Assembly (NCBI RefSeq): GCF_900240285.1
Contig: NZ_OESS01000001.1
Coordinates: 496,001-560,000 of the forward strand
Source: Halobacillus sp. Marseille-P3879
GTDB lineage: Bacteria > Bacillota > Bacilli > Bacillales > Halobacillaceae
Direction of reading: 5' to 3'
Length of the DNA: 64,000 bases
Below the pieces are notes generated by a model, which saw only the letters and a program-made list of their open reading frames with translations, did not search any database and had not been told where the DNA came from. Each line of letters begins with the position of its first letter. Within the stretch, counting starts at the first letter, position 1. Positions 8,294 through 16,099 of the stretch are shown in pieces. The position numbers and the translations under genes are program-made.

Positions 8294-9469
8294 ATGAGGA
8301 AGCAACGGGAAACTCAATATATTCATGGCAGGGGATCTACTCAGGCATTCTACCGTAGTTTATCTATGCCTATTTTCCAAACGTCCACATTTTCATTTGC
8401 CACAGGTGAAGAAGGAGCAAGACGATTTGCTGGTGAAGAGCAGGGTTATATCTATTCCAGGCTTTCCAATCCCACTGTCCAAGCTCTTGAAGACAAAGCG
8501 GCGGAAGCGGAAGGAGGAGAAAAGGGGCTAGCTTTTGCTTCAGGAATGTCTGCTGCCTCTGCTGTTCTGACGTCGTTAACCAAAGCCGGAGATCACATTC
8601 TCTGTTCAAATGGGATATACGGATGCACTTATGGCTTATTACGCCTATTACAAGAGAAATACAACATTACTCATGATTTTTCAGATATGCGGAGTATTGA
8701 GGAAATTGCTGAGAATATTAAGCCTAATACTACCTGTCTCTTTATTGAGACTCCGATCAATCCGACGATGAGAGTCATTGATCTAGAGATGGCAGCGGCA
8801 TTGGCTCATCAGCATAATATCACTGTAGTCGTTGATAATACGTTTTCTTCCCCCTATCTTCAGCAGCCTTTAAGTTTTGGTTGTGATATAGTGATTCATA
8901 GTGCAACCAAATACTTAAATGGTCATGGAGATGTTATTGGAGGAATAGCAGTAGGTCGACAGGATTATATAAATGAACTAGCCGCCACGGTTCGTAAGGA
9001 TATGGGTGGAACCATGGCGCCGTTTGATGCATGGCTGCTCCTCAGGGGTTTAAAAACACTCCATGTTCGAATGGACCGGCACTGTTATAATGCGGAACAA
9101 CTGGTAAAACAGTTAAAGCAGCATCCCCATGTAGAGGAAGTATTTTATCCAACCGACTCATCACACCCTGATCACACCATAGCAGCCAAACAAATGAAAA
9201 AGGGCGGCGGTGTCATTACCTTTAAGATAAAAGGACATAAAGAAGACGCCATGACAATGATGAATCATTTGAATTTAGTGAAAATTGCTGTTAGTCTTGG
9301 AGACGCTGAAACGTTGATTCAGCACCCTGCAACGATGACACATTCTACGATCCCTCAAATTGAACGAGAGAGAATGGGAGTAGATGACGGCATGGTTCGG
9401 CTATCAGTTGGCTTAGAAGCCTGGGAAGATATATGGAATGATTTAGAACAGTCGATGGATCGGCTTTAA
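8294..9469 (+). CDS. Cys/Met-metabolism PLP-dependent lyase, methionine gamma-lyase-like
   Basis: A 391-residue enzyme of fold type I. The PLP-binding lysine is in HSATKYLNGHGD (about Lys206), and the family signature includes SRLSNPTVQALEDK and the aspartate of VVDNTF that contacts the PLP pyridine nitrogen. Family members cleave or exchange the gamma substituent of methionine, homocysteine, cystathionine or O-acylhomoserine. Methionine gamma-lyase is the closest fit from motif feel, but cystathionine gamma-synthase/lyase cannot be excluded from sequence alone. The start at ATG 8294 is chosen because AAAGGAGGAAGG sits just before it; an upstream in-frame GTG at 8231 has no ribosome site. It is monocistronic, and no SAM or T-box riboswitch was seen in the leader. 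Confidence 0.82.
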   Translation: MRKQRETQYIHGRGSTQAFYRSLSMPIFQTSTFSFATGEEGARRFAGEEQGYIYSRLSNPTVQALEDKAAEAEGGEKGLAFASGMSAASAVLTSLTKAGDHILCSNGIYGCTYGLLRLLQEKYNITHDFSDMRSIEEIAENIKPNTTCLFIETPINPTMRVIDLEMAAALAHQHNITVVVDNTFSSPYLQQPLSFGCDIVIHSATKYLNGHGDVIGGIAVGRQDYINELAATVRKDMGGTMAPFDAWLLLRGLKTLHVRMDRHCYNAEQLVKQLKQHPHVEEVFYPTDSSHPDHTIAAKQMKKGGGVITFKIKGHKEDAMTMMNHLNLVKIAVSLGDAETLIQHPATMTHSTIPQIERERMGVDDGMVRLSVGLEAWEDIWNDLEQSMDRL

Positions 9470-9472
9470 GAA

Positions 9473-9493
9473 GGCTGGATGATAACTCCAGCC
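9473..9493 (+). terminator. Hairpin after the PLP lyase gene
   Basis: GGCTGGA and TCCAGCC form a 7-bp stem directly after the stop codon. There is no T-run, so termination is uncertain. Confidence 0.4.
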
Positions 9494-9589
9494 CTACATA
9501 TGATAAGGTTTACAGATATCGAATAAGGGAATTTGACTGGTATCAATAACTTTTAATAAATTACCTGCATCGAAAGGAAGAGGATAGTC

Positions 9590-10084
9590 ATGTTAAAGAA
9601 GCTGTTTGGAAAAAAGAGTGTAGAAGAAAACATTGTGGCACCAGTAAGTGGTAAGGTTGTTTCTCTTGACGAGGTCCCAGACCCGGTGTTCAGCCAGCGT
9701 ATGATGGGGGATGGAGTTGCGATTGAGCCTTCTGAGGGAAAAGTAGTAAGTCCTGTGGATGGTGAAGTTGTTCAATTGTTTCCAACAAACCACGCCGTTG
9801 GGATCAAAACAAAGTCGGGTATAGAAGTCCTCGTCCATATCGGACTGGAAACCGTAGCAATGGAAGGAGAAGGCTTTGAAGGTCACGTTACTACAGGAGA
9901 TAAGGTAAAAGCCGGAGACCACCTTATTACCTTTGACACTGATTTAGTAAACGAGAAGGCAAAAAGCACCATCACTCCAATGGTAATTACAAATTATGAC
10001 GACATTGTAGAGCAATTCAATCCGTCATACGATGATGCAGCAAACGCAGGGGAAACGACAGTCATTTCTCTGCAAACAAAATAA
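9590..10084 (+). CDS. PTS glucose-type EIIA (Crr-like), stand-alone
   Basis: A 164-residue single-domain EIIA of the glucose family. The phosphorylated histidine is in VHIGLETV (His83), and ITPMVITN and GDHLITFD fit the family. It takes a phosphate from HPr-His and passes it to an EIIB cysteine. It is not fused to any EIIB/C, and none is adjacent. The IICB protein encoded at 50853-52511 in this window lacks an EIIA and is a plausible client, as may be other PTS permeases in the genome. The ATG has GGAAGAGGAT upstream. It is a single-gene unit between two terminator-like hairpins. Confidence 0.9.
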   Translation: MLKKLFGKKSVEENIVAPVSGKVVSLDEVPDPVFSQRMMGDGVAIEPSEGKVVSPVDGEVVQLFPTNHAVGIKTKSGIEVLVHIGLETVAMEGEGFEGHVTTGDKVKAGDHLITFDTDLVNEKAKSTITPMVITNYDDIVEQFNPSYDDAANAGETTVISLQTK

Positions 10085-10090
10085 TTTCAC

Positions 10091-10129
10091 TAAAAGAGCC
10101 TAACGTGAGGATTACGTTAGGTTCTTTTA
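10091..10129 (+). terminator. Rho-independent terminator after the EIIA gene
   Basis: A 16-bp stem with one G-U pair (TAAAAGAGCCTAACGT / ACGTTAGGTTCTTTTA) begins 7 bp after the stop; its 3' arm contains the T-run. Confidence 0.85.
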
Positions 10130-10256
10130 CAACGTACGTGGCTGCTTATCAGCTGCCATTATGACTTTTCCATAGCCAAAGCGCAATCCATAGGCTGAAT
10201 AAGGAGGTCCCTGTTCGAAAACTGGACAGTTTTTTAACTAAAAGGAGGATGAGCAC

Positions 10257-11723
10257 GTGAATACAAGAGAAGAGGAATTACGAACGGCAGCAACGACTGA
10301 AATTGTTAAGCATACAGACAAAGTTCAATCTGATCCATACAGGCTTTCTTTTCACCACATGCCTCCTGTCGGTCTGCTCAACGACCCGAATGGACTCGTT
10401 CACTGGAAGGGTGAATACCATGTTTTTTACCAATGGATGCCGTTTAAGACCGGCCACGGGGAGAAGTTTTGGGGACACTACATAAGTGATGATCTGGTTA
10501 ACTGGAAACATGAGAGAATCGCACTTACGCCGTCGGAATGGTACGACAAAGACGGCTGTTATTCTGGAAGTGCCATCATACACAACGACCAGCTTTACCT
10601 TTTTTATACAGGCAATGTCTTTAATGAAGAAGGGGAACAAGAGGAATATCAATGCCTGGCCGTTTCCGAAGATGGTGTTAACTTTGAGAAAAAGGGTCCG
10701 GTTATCTATGTTCCCGAAGGGTTTACGAGCAACTTTCGCGACCCTAAAGTGTGGAAGGGCGAGGAGCACTGGTATTTAGTAGTTGGAGCACAGAACAGAT
10801 ACAAGCAAGGCAAAGTACTCCTTTATCGTTCATCCAACCTCCACAAGTGGGAGCTGCTCGGAGCCGTAGCAGGATCGAATGAAAACAGACTAGGGGATTT
10901 CGGTTATATGTGGGAGTGTCCGGATTTATTTAACCTTGATGGACAGGATATTTTAGTTGTTTCACCGCAAGGACTGCAGCCGGACGGAATGAAATATAAC
11001 AATACTTATCAGAGCGGATATTTTGCCGGACGCCTAAGAAGTGAAGAAGCAAGCTTTGAGCATGGTGAATTTCAAGAATTGGATCGTGGTTTTGAATTCT
11101 ACGCACCCCAGACTTTTTTTGATGGGAAAGGCCGCCGGATCATGTATGGCTGGATGGGTGTGCCTGATCAGAATGAACCTTCTCACCCGACAGTTGCAAA
11201 TCAGTGGATTCACGCGTTGACTATACCACGCATATTAAGCTGGGACGGGAGCCGTCTCCTTCAGCAGCCCGTTCCGGAGCTTGAAACAATGAGGGAAGCT
11301 GTGTTGCTGCATTCAGAGATTATGATTACGAATGACCAGAAGGCCGTTCGCGGAGTGGAAGGCCGACCTGTTGAGCTGCGGATCGAGTTTGAAGCCATTG
11401 AGGAGCAATTCGCGCTTGAAATCTTTCATTATGCTTCGCTCAGCTATAAGAAAAGTGATGGGATTCTTACTTTGTCACGTCCCCAGCTTGATGATAAAAG
11501 TAAAACCGAATTCCGCAGAACAAAGCTTAAGGAAGAACTAAAAGAACTTAGGATCTTTATTGACCATTCTTCTCTTGAGATCTTTGTGAACAGAGGAAGT
11601 GAAGTGTTTACAAGTCGTATTTTTCCACAGCCGGAAGATGATGATATTCTGTTTACTTCACTTGGCAGCTCTGTTTTTTCCGTTGAACAATGGAAGCTGA
11701 GCGGGTATCATACTCAGTTCTGA
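10257..11723 (+). CDS. scrB: Sucrose-6-phosphate hydrolase (GH32)
   Basis: A 488-residue cytoplasmic GH32 enzyme that hydrolyses sucrose 6-phosphate to glucose 6-phosphate and fructose. The three acidic active-site motifs are present: the nucleophile in LLNDPNG (about residue 42), the transition-state stabiliser in FRDPK (about 160) and the acid/base in WECPD (about 220). The five-bladed propeller is followed by a C-terminal beta-sandwich. There is no signal peptide, which fits an intracellular phosphorylated substrate. The start is GTG with AAAGGAGG 8 bp upstream. Unusually, no sucrose PTS permease, ScrR regulator or fructokinase is adjacent, so uptake must be encoded elsewhere. A short inverted repeat AAAACT-GGAC-AGTTTT lies about 25 bp upstream of the ribosome site, and might be an operator. 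Confidence 0.9.
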   Translation: MNTREEELRTAATTEIVKHTDKVQSDPYRLSFHHMPPVGLLNDPNGLVHWKGEYHVFYQWMPFKTGHGEKFWGHYISDDLVNWKHERIALTPSEWYDKDGCYSGSAIIHNDQLYLFYTGNVFNEEGEQEEYQCLAVSEDGVNFEKKGPVIYVPEGFTSNFRDPKVWKGEEHWYLVVGAQNRYKQGKVLLYRSSNLHKWELLGAVAGSNENRLGDFGYMWECPDLFNLDGQDILVVSPQGLQPDGMKYNNTYQSGYFAGRLRSEEASFEHGEFQELDRGFEFYAPQTFFDGKGRRIMYGWMGVPDQNEPSHPTVANQWIHALTIPRILSWDGSRLLQQPVPELETMREAVLLHSEIMITNDQKAVRGVEGRPVELRIEFEAIEEQFALEIFHYASLSYKKSDGILTLSRPQLDDKSKTEFRRTKLKEELKELRIFIDHSSLEIFVNRGSEVFTSRIFPQPEDDDILFTSLGSSVFSVEQWKLSGYHTQF

Positions 11724-11769
11724 TCATTTGTGGTAAGATAGGGTAATCAAAATTGAAGAAGGGGTATAG

Positions 11770-12309
11770 ATGATGAATCATTCAAAGCTTAAAGCTAAGG
11801 AGCGAAGAGAACAAATTCTAACTTATTTAAAACAAAGTAAAGACCCGATCAAGGGCCATTCCTTAGCTGAAACTATGAATGTCACCAGGCAAGTCATCGT
11901 AGGGGACATTTCACTTCTTAAAGCCAGCGGCGAGCCGATAGTGGCGACAAGCCAGGGTTATGTGTACATGAGTAACGCCAAAAATCAATTTCCCTATGAA
12001 GAAGTCATTGTGTGCCAGCATCGGCCGGATCAAGCAGAGGAAGAGTTGAACGTTCTCGTGGATCACGGGGTTCATGTTAAGGATGTTATCGTAGAACACC
12101 CTGTGTATGGGGACCTGACAGCGAACCTTGGAATTTCCAATAGGCGGGATGTGACACGGCTTGTGGAACAACTGAGTTCTACAGGAGCCAGTTTCCTTTC
12201 CGAGCTGACAGGAGGGGTTCATACGCATACGGTCGCCGCTCATCATCGGGAAGCTTTAGAAGAGGCAAAGCTTGAGCTGGCAAGGAAAGGGATATTGGTG
12301 CAGCCTTAG
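11770..12309 (+). CDS. niaR: Niacin-responsive NAD biosynthesis repressor (HTH_11 + 3H domain)
   Basis: A 179-residue NiaR/YrxA repressor. Residues ~8-65 form a winged-helix HTH_11 domain (GHSLAETMNVTRQVIVGDIS). Residues ~75-170 are the 3H domain, with the histidines in VDHGVHVKDVIVEHPVYGDL and GGVHTHTVAAHH that bind metal and nicotinic acid. In related Firmicutes it represses nadBCA/nifS and niacin transporters when niacin is abundant. None of these targets is next to it here, so it acts in trans. It follows scrB by 46 bp and has its own ribosome site (GAAGAAGGGG). Two consecutive ATGs make the exact start uncertain by one residue. Confidence 0.9.
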   Translation: MMNHSKLKAKERREQILTYLKQSKDPIKGHSLAETMNVTRQVIVGDISLLKASGEPIVATSQGYVYMSNAKNQFPYEEVIVCQHRPDQAEEELNVLVDHGVHVKDVIVEHPVYGDLTANLGISNRRDVTRLVEQLSSTGASFLSELTGGVHTHTVAAHHREALEEAKLELARKGILVQP

Positions 12310-12318
12310 ATAGTAAGC

Positions 12319-12348
12319 AAAGAGGAGGTGGCTGCACCTTCTCTTTTT
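12319..12348 (+). terminator. Rho-independent terminator after niaR
   Basis: AAAGAGGAGGTG-GCTG-CACCTTCTCTTT has a 12-bp stem with one G-U pair, followed by further T. Confidence 0.8.
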
Positions 12349-12415
12349 CCTTATTTTGCACGTATGCTATGATGAGAGAAATAATAGTCGTTAAGAAAAG
12401 GAAGGTGATCCCGAG

Positions 12416-13858
12416 TTGAATATTATTCCTTATGTATTTAGTACGATCATTGTTTTAAACGTACTATTAGCACTCGCGATCATTTTCCTTGAGCGCCGTG
12501 ATGCAAGTTCTACCTGGGCATGGCTGATGGTTCTTTTATTCATCCCGGTTGTCGGCTTTTTCCTTTATCTGATCTTCGGACGCCGGCTGAGCAATAAAGA
12601 AATCTTCATTTGGGATAAGAAGAGCCGGTTAGGCCTGCTTACTGCCGTACAGGATCAGCTTCGGGCCATTAAGGATCGCAGCTTAACAGTTCAGCATGAA
12701 GATATTGTTCAATACGAGGATCTTATCTTCATGCATTTAAAAAACAACGATGCGCTTCTCACACAGGATAATGAGGTTGAGGTGTTCACAGATGGTCAGA
12801 AAAAGTTTCATGCCTTGCTGGAGGATATAGAAGGGGCAACAGACCATATTCACCTTCTATATTATATTGTACGTGACGATCAGTTAGGGGAACGGCTGGC
12901 AGAAGTGCTGATACGTAAAGCAAGAGAAAATGTTGAAGTGAAGCTTTTATATGACGATATGGGCTCCCGGACATTGAGCCGCCGATTTATTAAGAAAATC
13001 GAAGCAGCAGGAGGGAAGGTGGAATCCTTTTTCCCTCCGCTTATTCCAAAGCTTAATATGAAAATTAACTATCGTAATCACCGTAAGCTGGCAATTATTG
13101 ACGGAAAGATTGGATATATTGGCGGGTTTAATATCGGTGATGAGTACCTGGGCTTTAACAAAAGGTTCGGTTATTGGCGTGATACTCACCTGAGAGTAGA
13201 GGGAGGAGCGGTTAATAACATGCAGACCCGCTTTATTCTTGATTGGAATCAGGCCTCCCGGGAGGATATTCATTACCATGAACGATATTATAAGGCCGAA
13301 GCTCAGGGTGACGTTGCGATGCAGGTGGTTTCAAGCGGACCTGACTCGGAATGGGAGCAAATCAAGCATGGATATATTAAGATGATTCTTTCAGCTAAAG
13401 AATATGTTTATATCCAGACCCCGTATTTTATTCCAGATGATAGTTTGCTAGATGCACTGCGTATTGCCGTTCTATCAGGAGTAGACGTACGGATTATGAT
13501 TCCGAAGATGCCTGATCACCCATTTGTATATTGGGCCACCTTTTCTAACATAGGAGATTTATTAAATGCAGGGGCCACGGTGTATATCTACCAGAAAGGG
13601 TTTCTCCATGCCAAGACGATTGTAGTGGACGGAAATATTGCTTCTGTAGGGACGGCAAACATTGATGTGCGTAGTTTCCGGTTGAATTTTGAAGTGAACG
13701 CCTTTTTATATCACCCGGATATTGCGCATGAATTAGCCGACCGTTTTCATGAGGATATTATTGATTCAACTGAACTGACATATAAGCTATATAAAAAGCG
13801 TTCACTGTGGATCCGCTTTAAAGAAGCAGTAGCCAGACTGCTTTCACCCATATTATAA
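12416..13858 (+). CDS. cls: Cardiolipin synthase (phospholipase D superfamily)
   Basis: A 480-residue membrane-bound enzyme that condenses two phosphatidylglycerol molecules into cardiolipin and glycerol. It has two N-terminal transmembrane helices (about residues 4-25 and 36-58), then two PLD domains with complete HKD motifs: NHRKLAIIDGKIGYIGG (His222) and HAKTIVVDGNIASVGTANID (His398). Length and architecture match Bacillus ClsA. Cardiolipin enrichment is a known salt-stress response in halotolerant bacilli, which suits the inferred host. The start is TTG at 12416, supported by AGGAAGGTGAT upstream; no ATG fits. It is monocistronic with a strong terminator. Confidence 0.93.
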   Translation: MNIIPYVFSTIIVLNVLLALAIIFLERRDASSTWAWLMVLLFIPVVGFFLYLIFGRRLSNKEIFIWDKKSRLGLLTAVQDQLRAIKDRSLTVQHEDIVQYEDLIFMHLKNNDALLTQDNEVEVFTDGQKKFHALLEDIEGATDHIHLLYYIVRDDQLGERLAEVLIRKARENVEVKLLYDDMGSRTLSRRFIKKIEAAGGKVESFFPPLIPKLNMKINYRNHRKLAIIDGKIGYIGGFNIGDEYLGFNKRFGYWRDTHLRVEGGAVNNMQTRFILDWNQASREDIHYHERYYKAEAQGDVAMQVVSSGPDSEWEQIKHGYIKMILSAKEYVYIQTPYFIPDDSLLDALRIAVLSGVDVRIMIPKMPDHPFVYWATFSNIGDLLNAGATVYIYQKGFLHAKTIVVDGNIASVGTANIDVRSFRLNFEVNAFLYHPDIAHELADRFHEDIIDSTELTYKLYKKRSLWIRFKEAVARLLSPIL

Positions 13859-13890
13859 AAAAGCTGTCTCTAACAAAAGAGACAGCTTTG
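13859..13890 (+). terminator. Rho-independent terminator after cls
   Basis: A perfect 12-bp stem (AAAGCTGTCTCT / AGAGACAGCTTT) with loop AACAAA overlaps the stop codon. Confidence 0.8.
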
Positions 13891-13907
13891 ATGGGAATGA
13901 AATCTGT

Positions 13908-13986
13908 TGTACCGGGTACAGAGAGAAAAAAGAAAAATAGATTTGTGTACCGGGTACACTATAATCAACTATCTGTACCCGGTACA
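13908..13986. repeat. Three copies of palindrome TGTACCGGGTACA between cls and htrA
   Basis: Copies lie at 13908-13920, 13946-13958 and 13974-13986. Each is two 6-bp arms around one central base; the third copy has C instead of G in the centre, so it is the inverse orientation. Copies 1 and 3 are each followed by a GAGAGAAAAAAGAAAAA-like tail. The array sits between two convergent genes, after the cls terminator and next to the htrA terminator. See findings. Confidence 0.75.
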
Positions 13987-14004
13987 CAGAGAAAAAAGAA
14001 AAAA

Positions 14005-14039
14005 AGTGCTCTTTAAAGCCTGGGCTTTAAAAGAGCACT
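14005..14039 (-). terminator. Terminator for the HtrA gene
   Basis: AGTGCTCTTTAAAGCC-TGG-GCTTTAAAAGAGCACT has a long stem with one bulge. On the reverse strand it is followed by a T-rich run (the complement of the A-tract at about 13992-14005). Confidence 0.8.
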
Positions 14040-14065
14040 AATAAAAGAGAGGTTATATTAAAAAA

Positions 14066-15220
14066 CTATTGGGAGGAAAGCTTGAGCGAAGCTTCCGTTT
14101 GTTCGCCGTTTCGATAAACGGTCACATTAATGGTATCTCCAGGCTCTACATCTCTGTAGAGATACTGGCGAAGGCTCATAAGTGAGTCAACTTCTTCGTC
14201 GTCAATTTGGGTAATGACATCGTATTTCTCAAGACCACCTTCTGCTGCTGGAGAGCCTTCTTCCACCCCGCCGACTAGTACACCCTGCTGTACGTCTTCA
14301 GGTAAGTTCAATTCCCCTTCCAGAACGGAACTTGGAAGCTGGCTGACGTCCTGTAGCTGTATGCCCATGTAAGGGCGTTCTACTTCTCCAGCTGTCTCGA
14401 GGTCATCGATGATAGGTTTGGCTGTATCCATAGGTATGGAGAAACCGATGCCTTCTACTTCTGCTTGGGCAATTTTCATAGAATTAATCCCTATGACTTC
14501 ACCCTGTAGATTGATCAGCGCACCCCCACTATTGCCGGGATTTATAGCAGCGTCGGTTTGGAGCACTTCAGTTTCCCAGTCTGGCTGCTGGTCCCCGTTA
14601 ATGTCCACTGGTATGTTACGATTCAGACCGCTGATAATCCCTTGCGTGGCTGATCCGGCGAATTCCATGCCGAGCGGGTTACCTATGGCTATGGCTGTTT
14701 GACCAACCTCTACATTTTCGGCTGATCCTAGCTCAGCAACCTCGTCTACATGTTCACCATCTATCTGTAAAACGGCTAGATCTGTTAATGGGTCACTTCC
14801 TTTAAGTTCGGCTTCCACTTTTGTACCATCGTGTAATATTACTTCAAGGGAGGAGGCATTTTCAACAACGTGATGGTTTGTTGCAACAAAAGCTTGACCG
14901 TCATCCTCTTTGTAGATGACCCCAGATCCAGTGCCGGCTTCTTGGCTGCCTTGTAGGCTCTCCTGACTGTTGCTGATCCCGACAACAGATTCAGAAGCTT
15001 TATTGATAGCCTGCGTAACTTCACTTTGGTCTTCACCAAGGTTCAATTCATCAGCTTGTGCAGAGGGTTCGTTTGTCTCAACATTGATAGTAATTCCTTT
15101 CCATTGAAACACTGCCGTTATTAAAAACGCAGCCACAATAGCTCCTAAAACGCCATAAGCAAAACCAGACCGTTTACGCTTTCTTCTTAATGACTTTTCT
15201 TCTTCATTCATGTGTTCCAT
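14066..15220 (-). CDS. HtrA-type membrane-anchored serine protease (S1C)
   Basis: A 384-residue quality-control protease for misfolded secreted proteins. A basic N-terminus precedes one transmembrane anchor (about residues 19-40). The trypsin-like domain has the complete triad: His117 in ATNHHVV, Asp147 in LTDLAVL and Ser231 in NPGNSGGAL. A single PDZ domain occupies about residues 280-384 (GSPAAEGGLEKYDVI). It is divergent from a two-component system, the same arrangement as B. subtilis htrB (yvtA) with cssRS, where CssR induces htrA/htrB under secretion or heat stress. So the gene is most likely the htrB orthologue, although HtrA, HtrB and YyxA cannot be told apart by sequence inspection. 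The ATG is preceded by GAAAGGGG. Confidence 0.9.
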   Translation of the reverse strand: MEHMNEEEKSLRRKRKRSGFAYGVLGAIVAAFLITAVFQWKGITINVETNEPSAQADELNLGEDQSEVTQAINKASESVVGISNSQESLQGSQEAGTGSGVIYKEDDGQAFVATNHHVVENASSLEVILHDGTKVEAELKGSDPLTDLAVLQIDGEHVDEVAELGSAENVEVGQTAIAIGNPLGMEFAGSATQGIISGLNRNIPVDINGDQQPDWETEVLQTDAAINPGNSGGALINLQGEVIGINSMKIAQAEVEGIGFSIPMDTAKPIIDDLETAGEVERPYMGIQLQDVSQLPSSVLEGELNLPEDVQQGVLVGGVEEGSPAAEGGLEKYDVITQIDDEEVDSLMSLRQYLYRDVEPGDTINVTVYRNGEQTEASLKLSSQ

Positions 15221-15244
15221 GACCCCTTTCTCATAAGCTGATCA

Positions 15245-15312
15245 ATGGCATGATTTCAATGGGCTTTCCTCTGTACAATTCTTATTGTAAGCAGGAGATA
15301 TGGCATGACTTC
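15245..15312. promoter_or_regulatory. Repeats in the htrA / two-component divergent promoter region
   Basis: A 13-bp direct repeat (ATGGCATGAYTTC at 15245-15257 and 15300-15312, one mismatch) flanks the perfect inverted repeat TACAAT-TCTT-ATTGTA (15274-15289). The latter also supplies a TACAAT -10-like hexamer on both strands. They are candidates for response-regulator binding sites serving both divergent units. Inference only. Confidence 0.35.
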
Positions 15313-15403
15313 GGAGTAATTGTGGAAAAAGTATGTAATGGAGCTCGTTTGGTGTAAAATATGCGAAAATGGTTATAGAATCCTAAATGTAAGGAGGAAT
15401 TGT

Positions 15404-16099
15404 ATGAACCGAACAATAGGTGTGGTAGAGGATGACCCAAATATTCGTGACATTGTCACTGCTTATTTAAATAAAGAAGGGTATCAGGTAGAAGCTTTAG
15501 ACACTGCAGAAAAAGCTTGGGAATATTTTCAGCACTCTCCGCCTGATTTATGGGTGCTGGATATCATGCTGCCGGGGATCGACGGTTATGAATTTTGTAA
15601 AAGAATTCGGCAGACTTCTGAAGTTCCGATTATAATTATTTCCGCTAAAGACGAGGAAGTAGACAAAATCCTCGGTCTTGAATTAGGCGGTGATGATTAT
15701 CTAACCAAGCCGTTCAGTCCAAGGGAACTGGTAGCCCGGGTTAAGCGCCAGCTTAAAAGGTGGACAGTCATGAAACCAGAAGCAAAAGAAGAAACGGCTG
15801 CTGTTATTGAAGCTGGTCCTTTGGCCTTAAATGAAACGGAGCGGAGTGCATATTTTCGTGGAAAAGAAGTAGAAGTCACGACAAAAGAATACGATTTATT
15901 AAAAATCCTTGCTGAGCACGAAAATCGGGCTTACAGCCGGGAAGAGCTGCTTATTAAAGTGTGGGGAGAAGACTATTTTGGCAGTGATCGTGCCGTCGAC
16001 GATCTCGTAAAAAGAATACGTAAGAAAATGAAAGACTTACCATTAGAAACAGTGTGGGGACATGGTTATCGTCTCCGCAGCAGCCGTGATTCGTCATGA
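15404..16099 (+). CDS. OmpR-family response regulator, CssR-like
   Basis: A 231-residue regulator. Its receiver domain spans residues ~4-118, with the acidic pocket in VVEDD, the phosphoacceptor Asp in LWVLDIMLPGIDGYEF, and Lys in LTKPFSPREL. A winged-helix output domain occupies ~130-225 (TTKEYDLLKILAEHENRAYSR, then SDRAVDDLVKRIRKK). The phrase PDLWVLDIMLP recalls CssR, and the divergent HtrA protease supports that role: sensing secretion stress and inducing the protease. The ATG at 15404 is chosen for AAGGAGG just upstream; the in-frame GTG further upstream has no ribosome site. The stop overlaps the kinase start (ATGA). Confidence 0.88.
   Translation: MNRTIGVVEDDPNIRDIVTAYLNKEGYQVEALDTAEKAWEYFQHSPPDLWVLDIMLPGIDGYEFCKRIRQTSEVPIIIISAKDEEVDKILGLELGGDDYLTKPFSPRELVARVKRQLKRWTVMKPEAKEETAAVIEAGPLALNETERSAYFRGKEVEVTTKEYDLLKILAEHENRAYSREELLIKVWGEDYFGSDRAVDDLVKRIRKKMKDLPLETVWGHGYRLRSSRDSS

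Noticed and set aside
12947-13279. Reverse-strand open frame within cls
   Set aside because: It mirrors the first PLD domain of cardiolipin synthase and lacks its own ribosome site and homology.
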